DNA of 46,692 nt from Chara braunii (taxonomy: Eukaryota; Streptophyta; Charophyceae; Charales; Characeae). Position numbers and translations under genes: made by a program. Each line of letters begins with the position of its first letter. Positions within the stretch are counted from its first letter, which is position 1. Shown here piece after piece: positions 11,763 through 23,005 of the stretch. The notes below the pieces were generated by a model. It ran no database searches and was not told the origin of the DNA. It saw only the letters and a list, made by a program, of their open reading frames with translations. The stretch lies in NCBI GenBank assembly GCA_003427395.1, contig BFEA01000096.1, positions 2,932,696-2,979,387 of the forward strand. Direction: 5' to 3'.

Positions 11763-11990
11763 GATCGACAGTATGTACTCTGGGCCTTGTCCCAAACCGA
11801 CCCCTGGTGGATGGGTAAATGCTGCTGATTGTTTTGTAAAATTTTGATATTTTTTTGTATTTCTTTACTTTGGAATTCATATAGGTCAAGTTCAACGGCT
11901 TCTATTGGCAGCATTTACACCGGGCCTTGTCCCAAACCAACCTCTCGTGGGTGGGTAGATGTTGCCGAAATGTTTCTGAATTTGGGCTTT
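11763..11990. repeat. Diverged direct repeat, two units about 145 bp apart
   Basis: GGGCCTTGTCCCAAACC followed by a GTGG(A/G)TGGGTA(A/G)ATG block occurs at about 11,783 and again at about 11,922. T-rich sequence follows both. It could be part of an old LTR or a promoter-like duplication. The function is unknown. Confidence 0.6.
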
Positions 11991-12019
11991 TTTTTTGGAT
12001 TTTCTAGTGTAATTAGACA

Positions 12020-13250
12020 GTATTCCAGTTAAAGTTGGAAAGGGAGACCTAGCAAGGCGGATGTGGTCACCAATAGTGGTGGAGTACCCCGTAATGACAG
12101 AATGGTCATTTAACCCCCTGAGCTTGTACAAGGTGACTTAGTGGAGTTCACCTTGCTCGTGCGCCCTACACAGTGGCATGACGGGCATTATGCGTGGAGA
12201 TCTGTAGTTTTATGGGTTGGGGTCTGACTTTGGATGTTTCGTGAGCTCAAGAGCAAACACGATCATCGAGGCAGACCCATTGAAGGGACCAGTTGAGAGG
12301 AAGTAAAGGCTTACCTGTATGTGAGTCTTAAAGTGGCCAAGAAGGCCGCTTTAACTATTGTCACGTGGCGATCATGCAGGATCCTAGGTTGGGAAAAGAA
12401 GTACCTCCAGGAGGAGCTAGCTGCCTTTAGACTAGAGGAGGACCAGAGTGCTCAGAGGTGGTCCAACACGTTTCGCACCAGAGCTATCACCGGGGAGCTT
12501 CGTATTGTTAGAGAGGGGGGTTTCCCACACTCGTGTCGTAGCTCCTCGTTTCTGGTGGACGCGTTGTTTGGGGGCATAGGGGGACTTAGTCGAGTCCTAG
12601 CTTACTGCAGAGGAGCTCAGTATTTTCGCATGGAGCAACCTCGACACATACTACATATACTCCCTGGTGATAAGAGAATTGAATTGGGGCGAAGAGAGGG
12701 TGCAACTCATAGAGCTGATTCGATCAATAGATCCTACTGATTGTCGAGATTGGTCCAGTGCAACGTCGTCTGAGTAGAGACATCCTCCGCCATCATACGT
12801 GTGGGACCTTCTGGACCGAGAGCTTCGAGCGGGGCCGGAGTACGTTAGCTTATTGCGGAGGCTCTTCTTTGATGACTGGGATGCTTGGTAGAGTGACGCC
12901 CTCATATCCGCTCATCTAGTAGTGAGGTACTACGAGAGGATATGATCGTCGGGCTATGCACCGATATAGGAGGTGTCAGACGATGAGGCGTGGGAGCCCG
13001 ATTGGGAGGACACTGACAAGCGAGATTCTAATTCGAAGGGCGATGGCGACGAGGATGAGACAGACTCCGAGCCAGGGAGCGTAGATGGTAATAGAGCGGG
13101 TGAGCAGCGGGGATGATCCACTTCCCGAGGATAGTGATCGTTTTTAGAACCTATGAACTTGAGATGTGTTAGGGAAGGTAAGTAAACACATGAAGAAATG
13201 AGGAGTGAATGGAACATATGGTGGGCGTATTTATTAACTCGTGACTCTGA
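12020..13250 (+). other. Decayed coding-like sequence, family unknown
   Basis: Fragments of plausible protein appear in plus-strand frames separated by stops and shifts. Examples are GDLARRMWSPIVVEYPVMTEW near 12,050, an open frame at 12,321-12,740, a FDDWDAW segment near 12,880, and an acidic tail (DGDEDETDSEPG) near 13,040. It precedes the gag of the plus-strand gypsy element and may be its far 5' region or an older insertion. Confidence 0.3.
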
Positions 13251-13395
13251 CTCTTATAAAGTGAGAAACTTGATAGGTCTTAGGGAAACCTCTCTAGGAT
13301 TTGACATCCCTTTCCCCACGCACGTAAAGGAGAGTCAAAGAACTCCTATTACCTACTAGGGGACCTGGCTAGCGGATGATGTTTACATGTAGACG

Positions 13396-13947
13396 GTGAT
13401 CGTAGAGAGTAAGGAATTGAGTGGTGGTCGACAAATAAAGGTCATAGGCCATTTCATATTCGATAATTCTCATGATATCGAGATAGGACTAACTCTAGTG
13501 AACGGTTGCAAAAAATGGTGGAAGTATGAAGCGCTGACCAAGTTTATCATAAGCCAAAGGTTAAGTCGTTCTATGTCGGGTTGCGTGCTGAATCGAGTAG
13601 TGTTTGGACCTCCTAGTCGGGAGTTCTACCCGGCAGACGCCAAAAGATGGACTCTGCCTCCATTCGTGATAGATCAACTGTATGGAGACGTTGATAATCT
13701 GAGTGGAGCAGTCGAGGAGACTTTACACGTTATCAGATTGGGGTTAGAACCTTGCTTTAGGGTTACGTACTTCTCCATATGCGCACGATGGAGTCAATTC
13801 GACGAAGAAACGATGAGAGACATAATCAATGCGACTTGCTGGATACATTGCCTAACGACGCGCGATCTAGCCGAATTTTGTCGACGACGCATAGAAGACA
13901 AGAACGTTGGGCTTGAGGCATTGAGATTTTTATACCATGATAATTAG
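13396..13947 (+). CDS. Hypothetical open frame, 183 residues
   Basis: This is the longest open frame in the 10-16 kb stretch. It has ordinary composition with hydrophobic and charged residues and several Cys/Trp (KKWWKYEAL, CRRRIEDKN). I recognise no domain. The sequence beyond its stop continues in a similar style with many stops, which suggests a decaying mobile-element protein more than a host gene. Confidence 0.25.
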   Translation: MIVESKELSGGRQIKVIGHFIFDNSHDIEIGLTLVNGCKKWWKYEALTKFIISQRLSRSMSGCVLNRVVFGPPSREFYPADAKRWTLPPFVIDQLYGDVDNLSGAVEETLHVIRLGLEPCFRVTYFSICARWSQFDEETMRDIINATCWIHCLTTRDLAEFCRRRIEDKNVGLEALRFLYHDN

Positions 13948-13949
13948 GA

Positions 13950-16310
13950 GAAGTATGTCGTGTCGATCATCTGCAGGATCACCGTATGGAGACACCTAGT
14001 CAATGAGTGTTTTAAGGCGATAGTTCTGCATAGAGCGCATATAGAGGAAAGTCTGACATAACAAACGTGCCTATAGAGAGCTAGAGAGTTTATCAATGAA
14101 CATCGAGCGGAAATGCTAACTTGTGTGACTTTTCATACGAAGATATCGTACGAAAATGGTGTAGTCAGCAGGGAACTTGCTAGCCGAGTTGTTCTTCGAT
14201 GAAACAGTCGCAAAAGTTAGGACTATGGTATGAGGAAGCGGATTGAATTACGGCGTTCAAATTGGGCATGACGTACGACTCAGTGCTATACAGAGATAGA
14301 GGTAGGACGTCATATTCCCTGCGATGGGACTATAGAGGTTCAACCCCACGGCGGGCTGTAGAGGATCGAAATCCCTGTGTGATCTCACAAGCACTAGGTC
14401 GGGAAAGAGGATAACTGTCCCTAAATTGTCGACTTGCCATACACAAATGTCACTTGCTTTCCTCGCACTATTTGTCATACAAGTATACGATTTTGATATG
14501 GCTGATGCGAGATGAAGTGACACCGCAAATCTTTCTGAAAGTGAGTGTGAATGGGGACTTGGTAGATAGTGAGTGCAGAGATCTTGATAGAGTCGTGATA
14601 CGGGAGCAAAGACTAAGGGCATACCGAAAATCACGATGCAAAGATGCATGTTTTATGAGGTAATTGTCTGCGTGAGAGGGATGATACGAGCAAAGATAAT
14701 TCAGGACGAGACGCCAATAGAGGCAAGGGCGAGGATATGAGTAGTATAGTGAAGCTAAGCCAAGATGAGAAGTGAGAATGGAAGATGTGCGTGTAAAAAT
14801 GGTAAAAGAACAGATCATAGAATCAGTTTTAAAGAAAGTCAAAGAGTTGGCTCAGATAATTCAAACACGATGGGCTTGCGAGAACGAAGATAACTTATTT
14901 CGGATAGAGGATGGCACAAAGGAACTGGAAAGTTTTTTTAGGGAGGACAAAGAATTTATAAAGAGGTGGAGGCTTGAGTTTATAGAGACAGCGAAGGACA
15001 GGGACCAACAACAACTCGAGTAAGAAAGGTCAATCGGCGCAATCAAATAAGAGAAAGAAAGGGAAAGTGAAGAGACGGCCTCATAATAGGATGTGATGAC
15101 CGACTGTGGATTTGCCAACAATAGATACTCCCTGAACATAGCCGAAAAGTTGGAGGGATTGGTGGTGTATGTGTTGATTCACGTACAACACTTGTTGAAA
15201 TTGTAGTTAGTGAAAGAAGCATAATATTCAAGGAGAGCGCTAAGAGAGGCAAGGGTGACGACACTCTGGGTAGAAATTGAGGATGAACGTCTAGTCAGGG
15301 TTCAGTCGACTACGACTCTATTTGATGGCGAGACAGTGATTCGTTCGTGGTAAGAGACCTTGATTGAGACGGGGAGAATCCTAAAGGGACAAGTTAGAGA
15401 ATCGGGGGAGCTAGCGAAGATCGTAGGGTAGCGAGCAATTCTCGGAACATTAGAGGATTACACGCGATATTGTCGGGAGATAATAAAGAATCTGGACGAT
15501 ATCGAAGATTTCAGCGATAACGACGCGTTTAAAGTATTTTTCTTTGTACCAAAGGCGTTCACCGAAAGGATCTTAGAGACTCTTGAACGGACACCGGGAG
15601 AATGTTAGAAAATATGTCTTAGAGAGTTGAGTCGAAGATGGGAAATGATGAGGCTATGTAGGAGGATAAAGAAGGAGGAACTACTGTGACGGAGGTGGAA
15701 GTTCGTAAAATGGAGCGGACCTCGTGAGCACGAAGTTTAGAAGGTTATGCAATGCTTGAGCAAGATTGGTAGAAAGGAAATCTTCCCCTAAAAAGTTCTC
15801 AGATACCAGGTGGCGAACAACGGATGGGAAAGAAATCAATTTTATGTTATGACGGTGAACTTATATGATTTAAACTTACATTATATTGGTATATATCTAT
15901 CGGAAGAGAAAACAAAACTCTGTCGATATTCGAGGTATTGGAGAATAGCAACGTGGAAACTTAAGTAGGAAAAAGAGGGGTTAGAAAAGTTAGGTAAGTA
16001 AGTTATCTCGAGTGACGATATCTTTATGTTTGAGAGGCGGTCGTAGATTTTGCTAGGATAATCAAAATTGTAGAACGTTGTAAGAACTCTGCTTAGCAGG
16101 AGTCAAGCGAGATATAGGGAAATACCGGACAAAATTAGGAAATTAGGTCCGTGCTACCGGCTTTGACATTGGGTCCGGGCTGTTGGCTTTGACATTACGT
16201 CCGGGCTGTCGTCCTTGACATTGAGTCTGGGCTGAGAGGCTCACAGCTTTAGATTCGTTGAGCCCATTACCCTAAGCCCTTCGAACAAACGCATCAATTG
16301 TAGAGGAGTT
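13950..16310 (+). other. Decayed retroelement-like region
   Basis: Purine-rich plus strand with short protein-like islands, for example DYTRYCREIIKNLDDIEDF near 15,460-15,520 and an 83-residue frame at 14,772-15,023. Stops are frequent. It may be the degenerate 5' portion of the gypsy element whose gag begins near 16,320. No 5' LTR was found here. Confidence 0.35.
16145..16240. repeat. Minisatellite, about 30-bp unit
   Basis: Units of the form TTTGACATTGGGTCCGGGCTG recur about three to four times, with alterations such as ACATTACGTCCGGGCTG and ACATTGAGTCTGGGCTG, immediately before the gag region. Confidence 0.75.
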
Positions 16311-16319
16311 GGGTGCATG

Positions 16320-18060
16320 AAGTCAGACAGAATGTGCCCTTGAGATGTGTGGATCAACCTGACGATGGTGAACCTGAGGTGACGAGCGGTTCGATCGTTG
16401 TGAAGCCGGATAGAGTAGCTCCTATGATACGGATGGAGAATAGGACGAAACCTCTGAGTTTCAGATGACAGTTAAGCGGTCAACACTACCCTCCATACGA
16501 ACGGAGAGAGCCTAAAGGAGATAGGTGCAGGGATGACTCGAGGTATCAGTACGTCCGGGAACAATCTTAGAGGGACAAAGATATACCATTCGAGAGTACG
16601 TCTCCTCGACGGATCTACGATCCACAAACGGACGAATCTTATACGCTCCCTTATGAGAGAAGGTATTGATATTTCATTTCACACCAACCGTAGAACTTGG
16701 ACATCAGACCACCTCTTTTTACAGGGTATGGTATCACGAAATACCCAGAGAAGTGGGAGTTGCACTCATATCGCAGTCGGTGATCAAAAGATGAGATGAT
16801 TGATAATTTTTTATTCAACTCGGACCCCAGTTTGAGCAAAGAAATCAAAGAAGTTAGATCAAAGCATAAAAGGTGGACTACCTACAAGGCGGGTCTCTAT
16901 GATCTCTTCAAACTATAAAACATCAAGTGTTTCATTAAGGATCTTGAATCGATGACTCAGGGTGAGGACGAGAGCGTACAAGCGTTTCGAAAGCGATTTC
17001 AAAAAATATCCGACGCCCTGATCATGAAAGGGAAGTTTTTGGAGGTGGACCAATGCACGATATTCATCAGTCAACTGCGTACAGGGAAGTAAAAGGGGAT
17101 ACTTAGAGATCTCCCTCACACTAAATTGAACTTTGCAGCAGTCCTTGAGGTGGCAATGAAAGCCAAGACGGACGATTACAAGGACTTCGTTTGGAGGGGG
17201 ATATGGCGACGAGACTTCTCTCTCTATGGTGATTTCGATATTGAGAGATGCCCCAATTTCAATGATCAGCCTTGGAAGGATCGACGTTATACACTGGACG
17301 ATGTCCGAGATCGGCGACCTGGAGACAGAGAGGGGACGACGGAAGAAATGAGGGAGATAAGAGAGATGGTGAGAGGGCTCGTCAAGCAAGTGACCAACAT
17401 TGAGATGAAGACGAGAGGGACAACCTGGGATCCCCATACTGGCTGCGGTGGGATCGTATGAACAAAAATCGATGTAGGAGTATCGAGGATAGAAACCCTT
17501 ATACTCTCGCAGACTATCGCTCACAAGAGAGAGATGATGATCTTTGGCGACGTCGAGACAACGAGATTGATCGAGACTTTCGTAGTGACCGTCTTCGAGA
17601 TAGCGATACTTTTTGACGTGGAGGACGACTAGAGTCATACCCTCGTAGCCCTCGATATCACCACAACATGAATGGGTACCGGAGCCCTGACGATTTTAGT
17701 CGTAGAGACCACGACGATTCTCACGGGCAACGAGATTTAGAGGGAGACTATCGGGATGGGTCCCACGACAGATATGACAGAGTAAATCGAGAAGGAGATA
17801 AAGGAGATGACTCTCGTGGACGGTATGAGAGATTGGATCGGGACAAAGAGCGAAGTAATGATTCGAGATCACGACGTGATGGATATCCTAGATCACCTGG
17901 TCTTGTGCGAGCTGCTAGAGGACAGGTGGCTAGGGGTGTAGAGAATAGGTCCCCTACACCTAGGTACTATTATCTACTGCAGGTTGGATGCGCATGTGAA
18001 GAGGGATTGTCCTGATCTCCGGCGAGCTATAGAGAAAAGGATTGTTGTACTCGACGAACG
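16320..18060 (+). pseudogene. gypsy gag, degenerate
   Basis: Plus-strand pieces include a gag core around 16,700-17,160 (PPLFTGYGITKYPEKWELH, then MTQGEDESVQAFRKRFQKI and FLEVDQCTIFISQL). An Arg/Asp/Ser-rich tail follows at 17,500-17,960 (repeats of RD, DRD, HDDS). Near 17,965-18,010 a frameshifted zinc-knuckle half is visible (C-R-L-D-A-H-V-K-R-D-C-P). Several stops interrupt it. Gag forms the particle that packages the element RNA. Confidence 0.82.
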
Positions 18061-18192
18061 CAAGTAAGTAAAGTGGGTGAATGATCTGGGAGATGTATCG
18101 ATGTTTCCTTCGTTAAAGGAAAATGTGGAGGCAAAGCGTGTGCGATCGAATAAAGGAAAGGAAGCGGCAAAAAGTCAAACCAAAAACCCGAG

Positions 18193-18889
18193 TTGACTTA
18201 CGTTCCATTGTCAAGCGCAAGTGCAAAAACGGAGTGTGCAACGACGATATATTTGGATGGTAGAGGGGGCATAGCCCCCGAGAAGTTTTATATCTTAGGG
18301 AGTGGTACAGTAGAAACTATTCTCAATGATGAGATACTCTTTCAAGGAGTGGTCGATAATGGAAGCGAGGATATCATCAAAGATGAGAAGTTTGCCGAAA
18401 GATGAGGGTTGGACCAACAAGAAAAAACAAAAGGTTTCACGAGTCTGTCATAAGACAACTATTGAGGTTGAGGGAATTAGAACAACTATGCATATCTTTG
18501 CGGTCAAGGACTGCAACTCAGATCTACTGCTATGACGTATGTGGTTGAGTCATGTTCACGCAGTCACTATAGAGACTCCAGATGGAAGCCAGATGCTTTC
18601 CATTAAGTGTTCCAACGGCGGTCGAATTATGATCGAGACATTAAAGCCGCAAGATCTGAGGAATAGGTCTGCTCTAGCAACCACAGTTGCCCTTGAATCA
18701 AGTCATTCCTCATCTTTCTCTTACTGTCTGTTGCGGTTCCGTGAGAATAAGTACGGAGTCAGGCTTACAGAGGAAGGAGGACGGTTTGTGGAAGTGGAGG
18801 ATGTCGACGATCGTATGGTTATGGATGAAGCTTCCTACCCTAAGGATGAGCATGAAGAAATTTCAGGGATATTTTTTTTGTTTTTTTAA
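18193..18889 (+). pseudogene. gypsy protease region
   Basis: Frames 18,193-18,405, 18,326-18,535 and 18,539-18,889 together carry a retropepsin-like VVDNGSEDII segment, in which Asn replaces the usual Thr of D-T/S-G. A flap-like region follows (TTIEVEGIRTTMHIFAVKD, ending SDLLL) and then the protease-RT linker (GVRLTEEGGRFVEVEDVDD). The change at the catalytic triad and the frameshifts indicate inactivity. Confidence 0.7.
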
Positions 18890-18939
18890 AGGCACAACCC
18901 TCTACGGGGCGATCAAAAAGACAAAAACGAGTAACGGGA

Positions 18940-19560
18940 AAGGTTAAACTGGCGATAATTGGTGGAGACGGGAACTTGACTCCACAAGAAAGAGAACGTG
19001 TCTTGGAAGTCTTCAAGACTTGCGATAAAGCTATAGCGTTTAGTGACGCAGAGAGAGGAAGGACAAACCTGGGGTACGTCAAACCTGCAAGGATTTAAAC
19101 AATCTCACACACTTTGTGGAATAATGTTGGATAAAGTACTCTCATAAAGAAAAGGAAGAAGCAATTGCATTTCAAAAGAAAAAGATAGTCCCCCACGTAG
19201 TGGAACGAACAAGTGGTTCTTTCTGTGGAAACCGAGCGGGAAGATCAGGTGGATCCAAGACCTCCAAAAGGTAAATGTAGTCATTGTACGTGATGTCGGA
19301 CCCGTTCCCCATGCTGATTTGTTAGTTGAAGGATCAATCGCTAGATCGATATATTTCGCATGCGATCTATTCTCCGATTATGATGGGATCTCGTTGGATC
19401 CTAGAGATAGTCATCTCACTGCTATGCACACGCCGCTGGGGTTAGTTCTTATGATGGTAGTTCCTATGAGATGGACCAACAAAGTTGCAGTATTTCAGAG
19501 AACTATCGTGATAGTATTGAAAGACTTCATCCCTGATAAGGTGAAAGTACCTCTCCTTTC
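18940..19560 (+). pseudogene. gypsy reverse transcriptase fingers and palm
   Basis: Pieces include GDGNLTPQERERVLEVFKTC near 18,966 and the RT palm YFACDLFSDYDGISLDPRD followed by HLTAMHTPLGLV and AVFQRTIVIVLKDFIPDKVKV near 19,340-19,545. The reading ends just before the expected FLDDF/YxDD catalytic box. The inverted segment starts there. Confidence 0.82.
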
Positions 19561-19562
19561 CA

Positions 19563-19935
19563 TCAACATTCTTCAGGGAAAGAAGTCCTCCTTGCCGTTG
19601 AAGCATTCATAAACACTATAAAAGGTCCGTTCTCCTTGTCGTCGAAGAACAACACCCCTAGGACACGTCCTCCTTCCTTGAACTTTTCCTTAAGAGCACG
19701 CATAGCGGCTTCTTGATGAGAGTCCAGGCTAAATTGTTCACTCTTGTGAAGGAGAAGTCTCAACGGTTCTTCTTTTTCTGCATAGCTGCGTATAAAGGTT
19801 CGCTGGTACCCCACGGCGCCTAAGAACTGACGAACCTCAATAGCTCTACGCAGAGGCGATAACCAGTTTAAAAATCTTATTTAGCTTTGCTGGATCTATG
19901 TGACGACCTCTCGCATCATAAATGTACCCTAGAAT
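19563..19935 (-). pseudogene. Inverted RT-thumb/RNase H segment of the plus gypsy element
   Basis: Although the element reads on the plus strand, this piece encodes protein on the minus strand: YIYDARGRHIDPAKLNKIF (RT thumb), QFLGAVGYQRTFIRSYAEKE, HQEAAMRALKEKF, then PFIVFMNAS (RNase H first Asp motif altered to MNAS). In a normal element these follow the palm block and precede the RNase H end, so the position is right but the orientation is flipped. It is an internal inversion with loss of the catalytic YxDD stretch. Confidence 0.85.
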
Positions 19936-19959
19936 TTTAATCGATGAAACTGTCCACCG

Positions 19960-21450
19960 ACTCTTAGTTATGCTCACTGTCATAAGAAAAGTTGTTGATG
20001 CTTTATCGCGTCATCCTGAGTTTTTTACTTGCCTTGTGAACTCGAATGACCTCCGAAGGAAATTGAAGGAGGATCTGGTCGAACACACTGCCAAGGATCC
20101 GAACCTTAGTCTCATCCTTGATCAGCACAAGGCTCCCTTACAGTCGGTCTGATTTTCATGAGCGCGAGGGTCTTGTATTCCGCCGGTATGAGAAGTTTGA
20201 TCGTTTGTGTGCACCCAACCATGCGCCTCTCTAGACTCATTTCTTGGATTTGGCACAGGGCTGGAGTGAACACTTCGGCTTTCAGAAAACTTATTTAAGT
20301 CTTTTGCAACGGTTTGACTGGTCGGGGATGAAGAGATCAACTCAGAAGTTTATTGCTGAATGTCAAGTCTGTCAAGGGACCAAGGTCCATAGGCATAAGC
20401 CTTATGACCTGCTAAAACCCCTCACCATTCCTGATGGACCCCGTGAGTCGATTTCCATCGACTTTACGGACAATGGAAAGATGAGTGAAGGGGGAAATTC
20501 ACAAGTCATGATCATCGTGGATCGTTTTTCCAAATTTATGAATTTGATTCCTTTCCCTCCCCATGCCCCAACTGAGGTTGTGATCGAAGAATTTCACCAA
20601 CAGTACATTCTACAGTTTGGCCACCCGAAAACTATTGTGAGTGATTGGGACTCCAGATTCATTAGTAAAGATTGGAAGGAATTCACTTTTCAGATCTATG
20701 ATTTTAAACTCAATAAAACTTCTGGTCGACACCCCGAAGTTAATGGATTGACCGACGAAATCAACCAGACTGTCATTCAACTACTTCGCGCGCTGATCAT
20801 TTTAGACCAGAACACGTGGGACAAGGAGTTACACAAAGTGAAGGAGTTGTACAACAACTTCATTCACTCGGCAACTGGCATGACACCGAATCAGCTGCAA
20901 TACAGATGGCAGCTGTGCAATCCTCTCTCCTATATATTCCCCGAACGGTCACCTGGTCTGACGCCCGACATGCCTGGCTACAATGCCAAGTACGCATGCT
21001 TGCTCAAAGCTGCTATCGCAACAATGAACAAGGGTTAGTATGCCATGATCAAACATGCTAACAAGTCGCGCAAAAAAGGGAACTTCGAAGTAGGAAGTTA
21101 TGTCTCGGTCAAGATGTCTGAGTTTTCTGACGAAGAGGGCGTATCACGAGGTCTTTCACGCGTCCAAACTGTTTCCACTTTTCCTTCCGAGATCCTATGA
21201 TACCTCGTCCTATCGACGACAACCATGAGATAGACAGAATTATTTCCCATGAAGGAAGAGGGAGGAACAGACAGTACAAGCTTCACTTCCTCTATCACCT
21301 GTTGAACAAGTTTTTTTGGATCGACCGAAAAGAGCTGCTAAAGAATGCTCCACGTGTTGCGCTTATGAGTGACAAATCGTTGATGGACACACTGCTAAGT
21401 TTTCAGCAAAACTCACTCCTCACGGTCTTATTTAATCTATCTTTCTGATC
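19960..21450 (+). pseudogene. gypsy RNase H end and integrase
   Basis: VVDALSRHPEFF, the RNase H tether, lies at about 19,990. The integrase frame at 20,244-21,038 is open for 264 residues. It has an HHCC region (HFGFQKTYLSLLQRFDW, CQVCQ), a first catalytic Asp in SIDFTD, a second in IVSDWDSRF, and the third region GRHPEVNGLTDEIN. There Asp stands where the family normally has T-E-x-x-N. A C-terminal chromatin/SH3-like part follows at 21,060-21,450 in other frames (ANKSRKKGNFEVGSYVSVK; IDRIISHEGRGRNRQYKLHF). Integrase looks intact for its length apart from the acidic substitution. Confidence 0.88.
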
Positions 21451-21514
21451 TACACCTATGACACATTTTGTGTTGACTCTGAATGAGTTATTTGCTCGAA
21501 GGGACCTCGCTCTT

Positions 21515-21523
21515 GAGAGGGGG
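21515..21523 (+). other. Polypurine tract
   Basis: GAGAGGGGG lies three bases upstream of the LTR start TGTAATGTCCC. This is the normal site for plus-strand DNA priming in LTR retrotransposons. Confidence 0.75.
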
Positions 21524-21526
21524 TAG

Positions 21527-22901
21527 TGTAATGTCCCGCCAAAAACACAGCCTGAGAACACTGCTGATTTATGGGATTTGCCGCTAGAATGAATGCCTTG
21601 CTGAGATTCCCGCATTCTGCTGTGGTTTCCAAGTCTCTGTGTGTGCGTGTCTGCTGGTTTGCATGCATGTCTGAGTGCGTGTCGGTTGAAAGTGTGTGTG
21701 TGACCCGCTTACCCGTGGCCGTGACTGTGAGGGCTGGAGCGGGAAAAACACTCAAGTAGCGAGGGTAGGCCCGCGACACTTAGAGCAGCGGGGAAAAACA
21801 CTCAAGTAGCAGGAAGGCCGGTAGGCCCGGTAGGCCCGGTACCACTCAAGTAGTGTTAGGAGTGTCGGGTACTCAAGGCCGAGCAGAAGAAGATAAAAAG
21901 TTGGCATTTTTCGAGGCCCAGTAGCGGTAGGATAAAGGTAGGCCGGTACCAGTCCAAGTAGCCTGAGTCTAGGGCATGTCTGGACGATAGCAGAGCCTGC
22001 AATGATGTTTCCCTCCGAAAGGGAGGAGGTACTGGTTGTCGGGAGGCTGCTCGGCCTAGGAAGTCATTGCCCAAGAGGCCAGTAGGTCGCTATATCTTCT
22101 GGAGGAGGAAGCAGCTCCTCCTAATTTAGGGTATGCAAGGATTTGCGACATGCTGTTGAGCCAAGCGCTGGACTTGTGCAGCATTGCCTGGAGGTGAAGG
22201 GCAGCTGGGCGCCCAGCCTGGCTATGGCGAGCAGCCCAACTTGAGGAGAAGGAAGAAGGGGGCGAAGGAGGGGAGTGGTGAGGCACCTACCTGGCTATCT
22301 TGTACACCATCTTCATCACCTTGTTGGGCGCTGTATCTGGAAGGTCCCAGTTGGGGTAGTGCCGCACCAAGGAAGCTCGAGGCAGAGTCAGGCATGGCAG
22401 CTTAGTCAGCAGCAGCTCGATGTAGAGTCAGGCATGACAACTTAGTCAGCAGCGGCATAGCTGCTTTGGGTTGTCCTTTTGATAGGAGTGCAGTGCCATA
22501 GCTGCTTTGAGTTGTCCTTTGGATAGAAGGGCATGGCCCTCAATAGTCCTCCATAACCTAGGCTTGTGAGAGGAGGAAGAAGGGGGGGAAGCCATAGCTA
22601 TGGTGGATCTATTGTGATGTCAGCAGTAAGAGGGAACTTCGGACATTGAATTTTGGTTCATCCACTCATTGTTATTATTATTATTGGGAGAAGAATAAGA
22701 TTAGCAAAGTGAAGGAGGAGGAGGAAGGTGGATAGAGAGAGGGGATTTGTCATTGGTCTTGCTAATGTACATCTTCTTCTTCTTCTTTTTTCTCTCTTCT
22801 TTACTCTCTATCTCTTTGCAAGTGCTTTCATTTCTTTCGCAATTGGGTGACATTGTCTTTCATTATGAATTTGAACTGTGGGAATGACCAGGTTCGTAAC
22901 A
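21527..22901 (+). mobile_element. 3' LTR of plus-strand gypsy, 1,375 bp
   Basis: It starts TGTAATGTCCC directly after the polypurine tract and ends GGTTCGTAACA, so it has the TG...CA form. It matches the reverse complement of 45,044-46,272 in order, including GCAATGATGTTTCCCTCCGA near 22,000 and GAATGCCTTGCTGAG near 21,588. Internal repeats include the AACACTCAAGTAG units at 21,745-21,860 and CATAGCTGCTTTG(G/A)GTTGTCC twice near 22,460-22,520. No host gene is visible inside it. Confidence 0.85.
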
Positions 22902-23005
22902 ATCTTCTGTGAGGCCCCGAAATCTAGACATCGGTTCATGGCCAGACGCCTTTATGCATTACTCGCCGCCCACGAACAGTTTTAACGAATGCGAACGTAT
23001 ACAAA

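Larger units (their letters stand above)
16320..22901 (+). mobile_element. Ty3/gypsy LTR retrotransposon, plus strand, 3' LTR present
   Basis: gag, protease, RT, RNase H and integrase follow in gypsy order on the plus strand, then a polypurine tract (21,515-21,523) and a 1,375-bp LTR (21,527-22,901). A matching 5' LTR was not found in the window. Coding sequence is broken by stops and frameshifts, and a 370-bp piece spanning RT thumb and RNase H is inverted. The LTR is related to the minus-strand LTR at 45,044-46,272. Confidence 0.88.
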
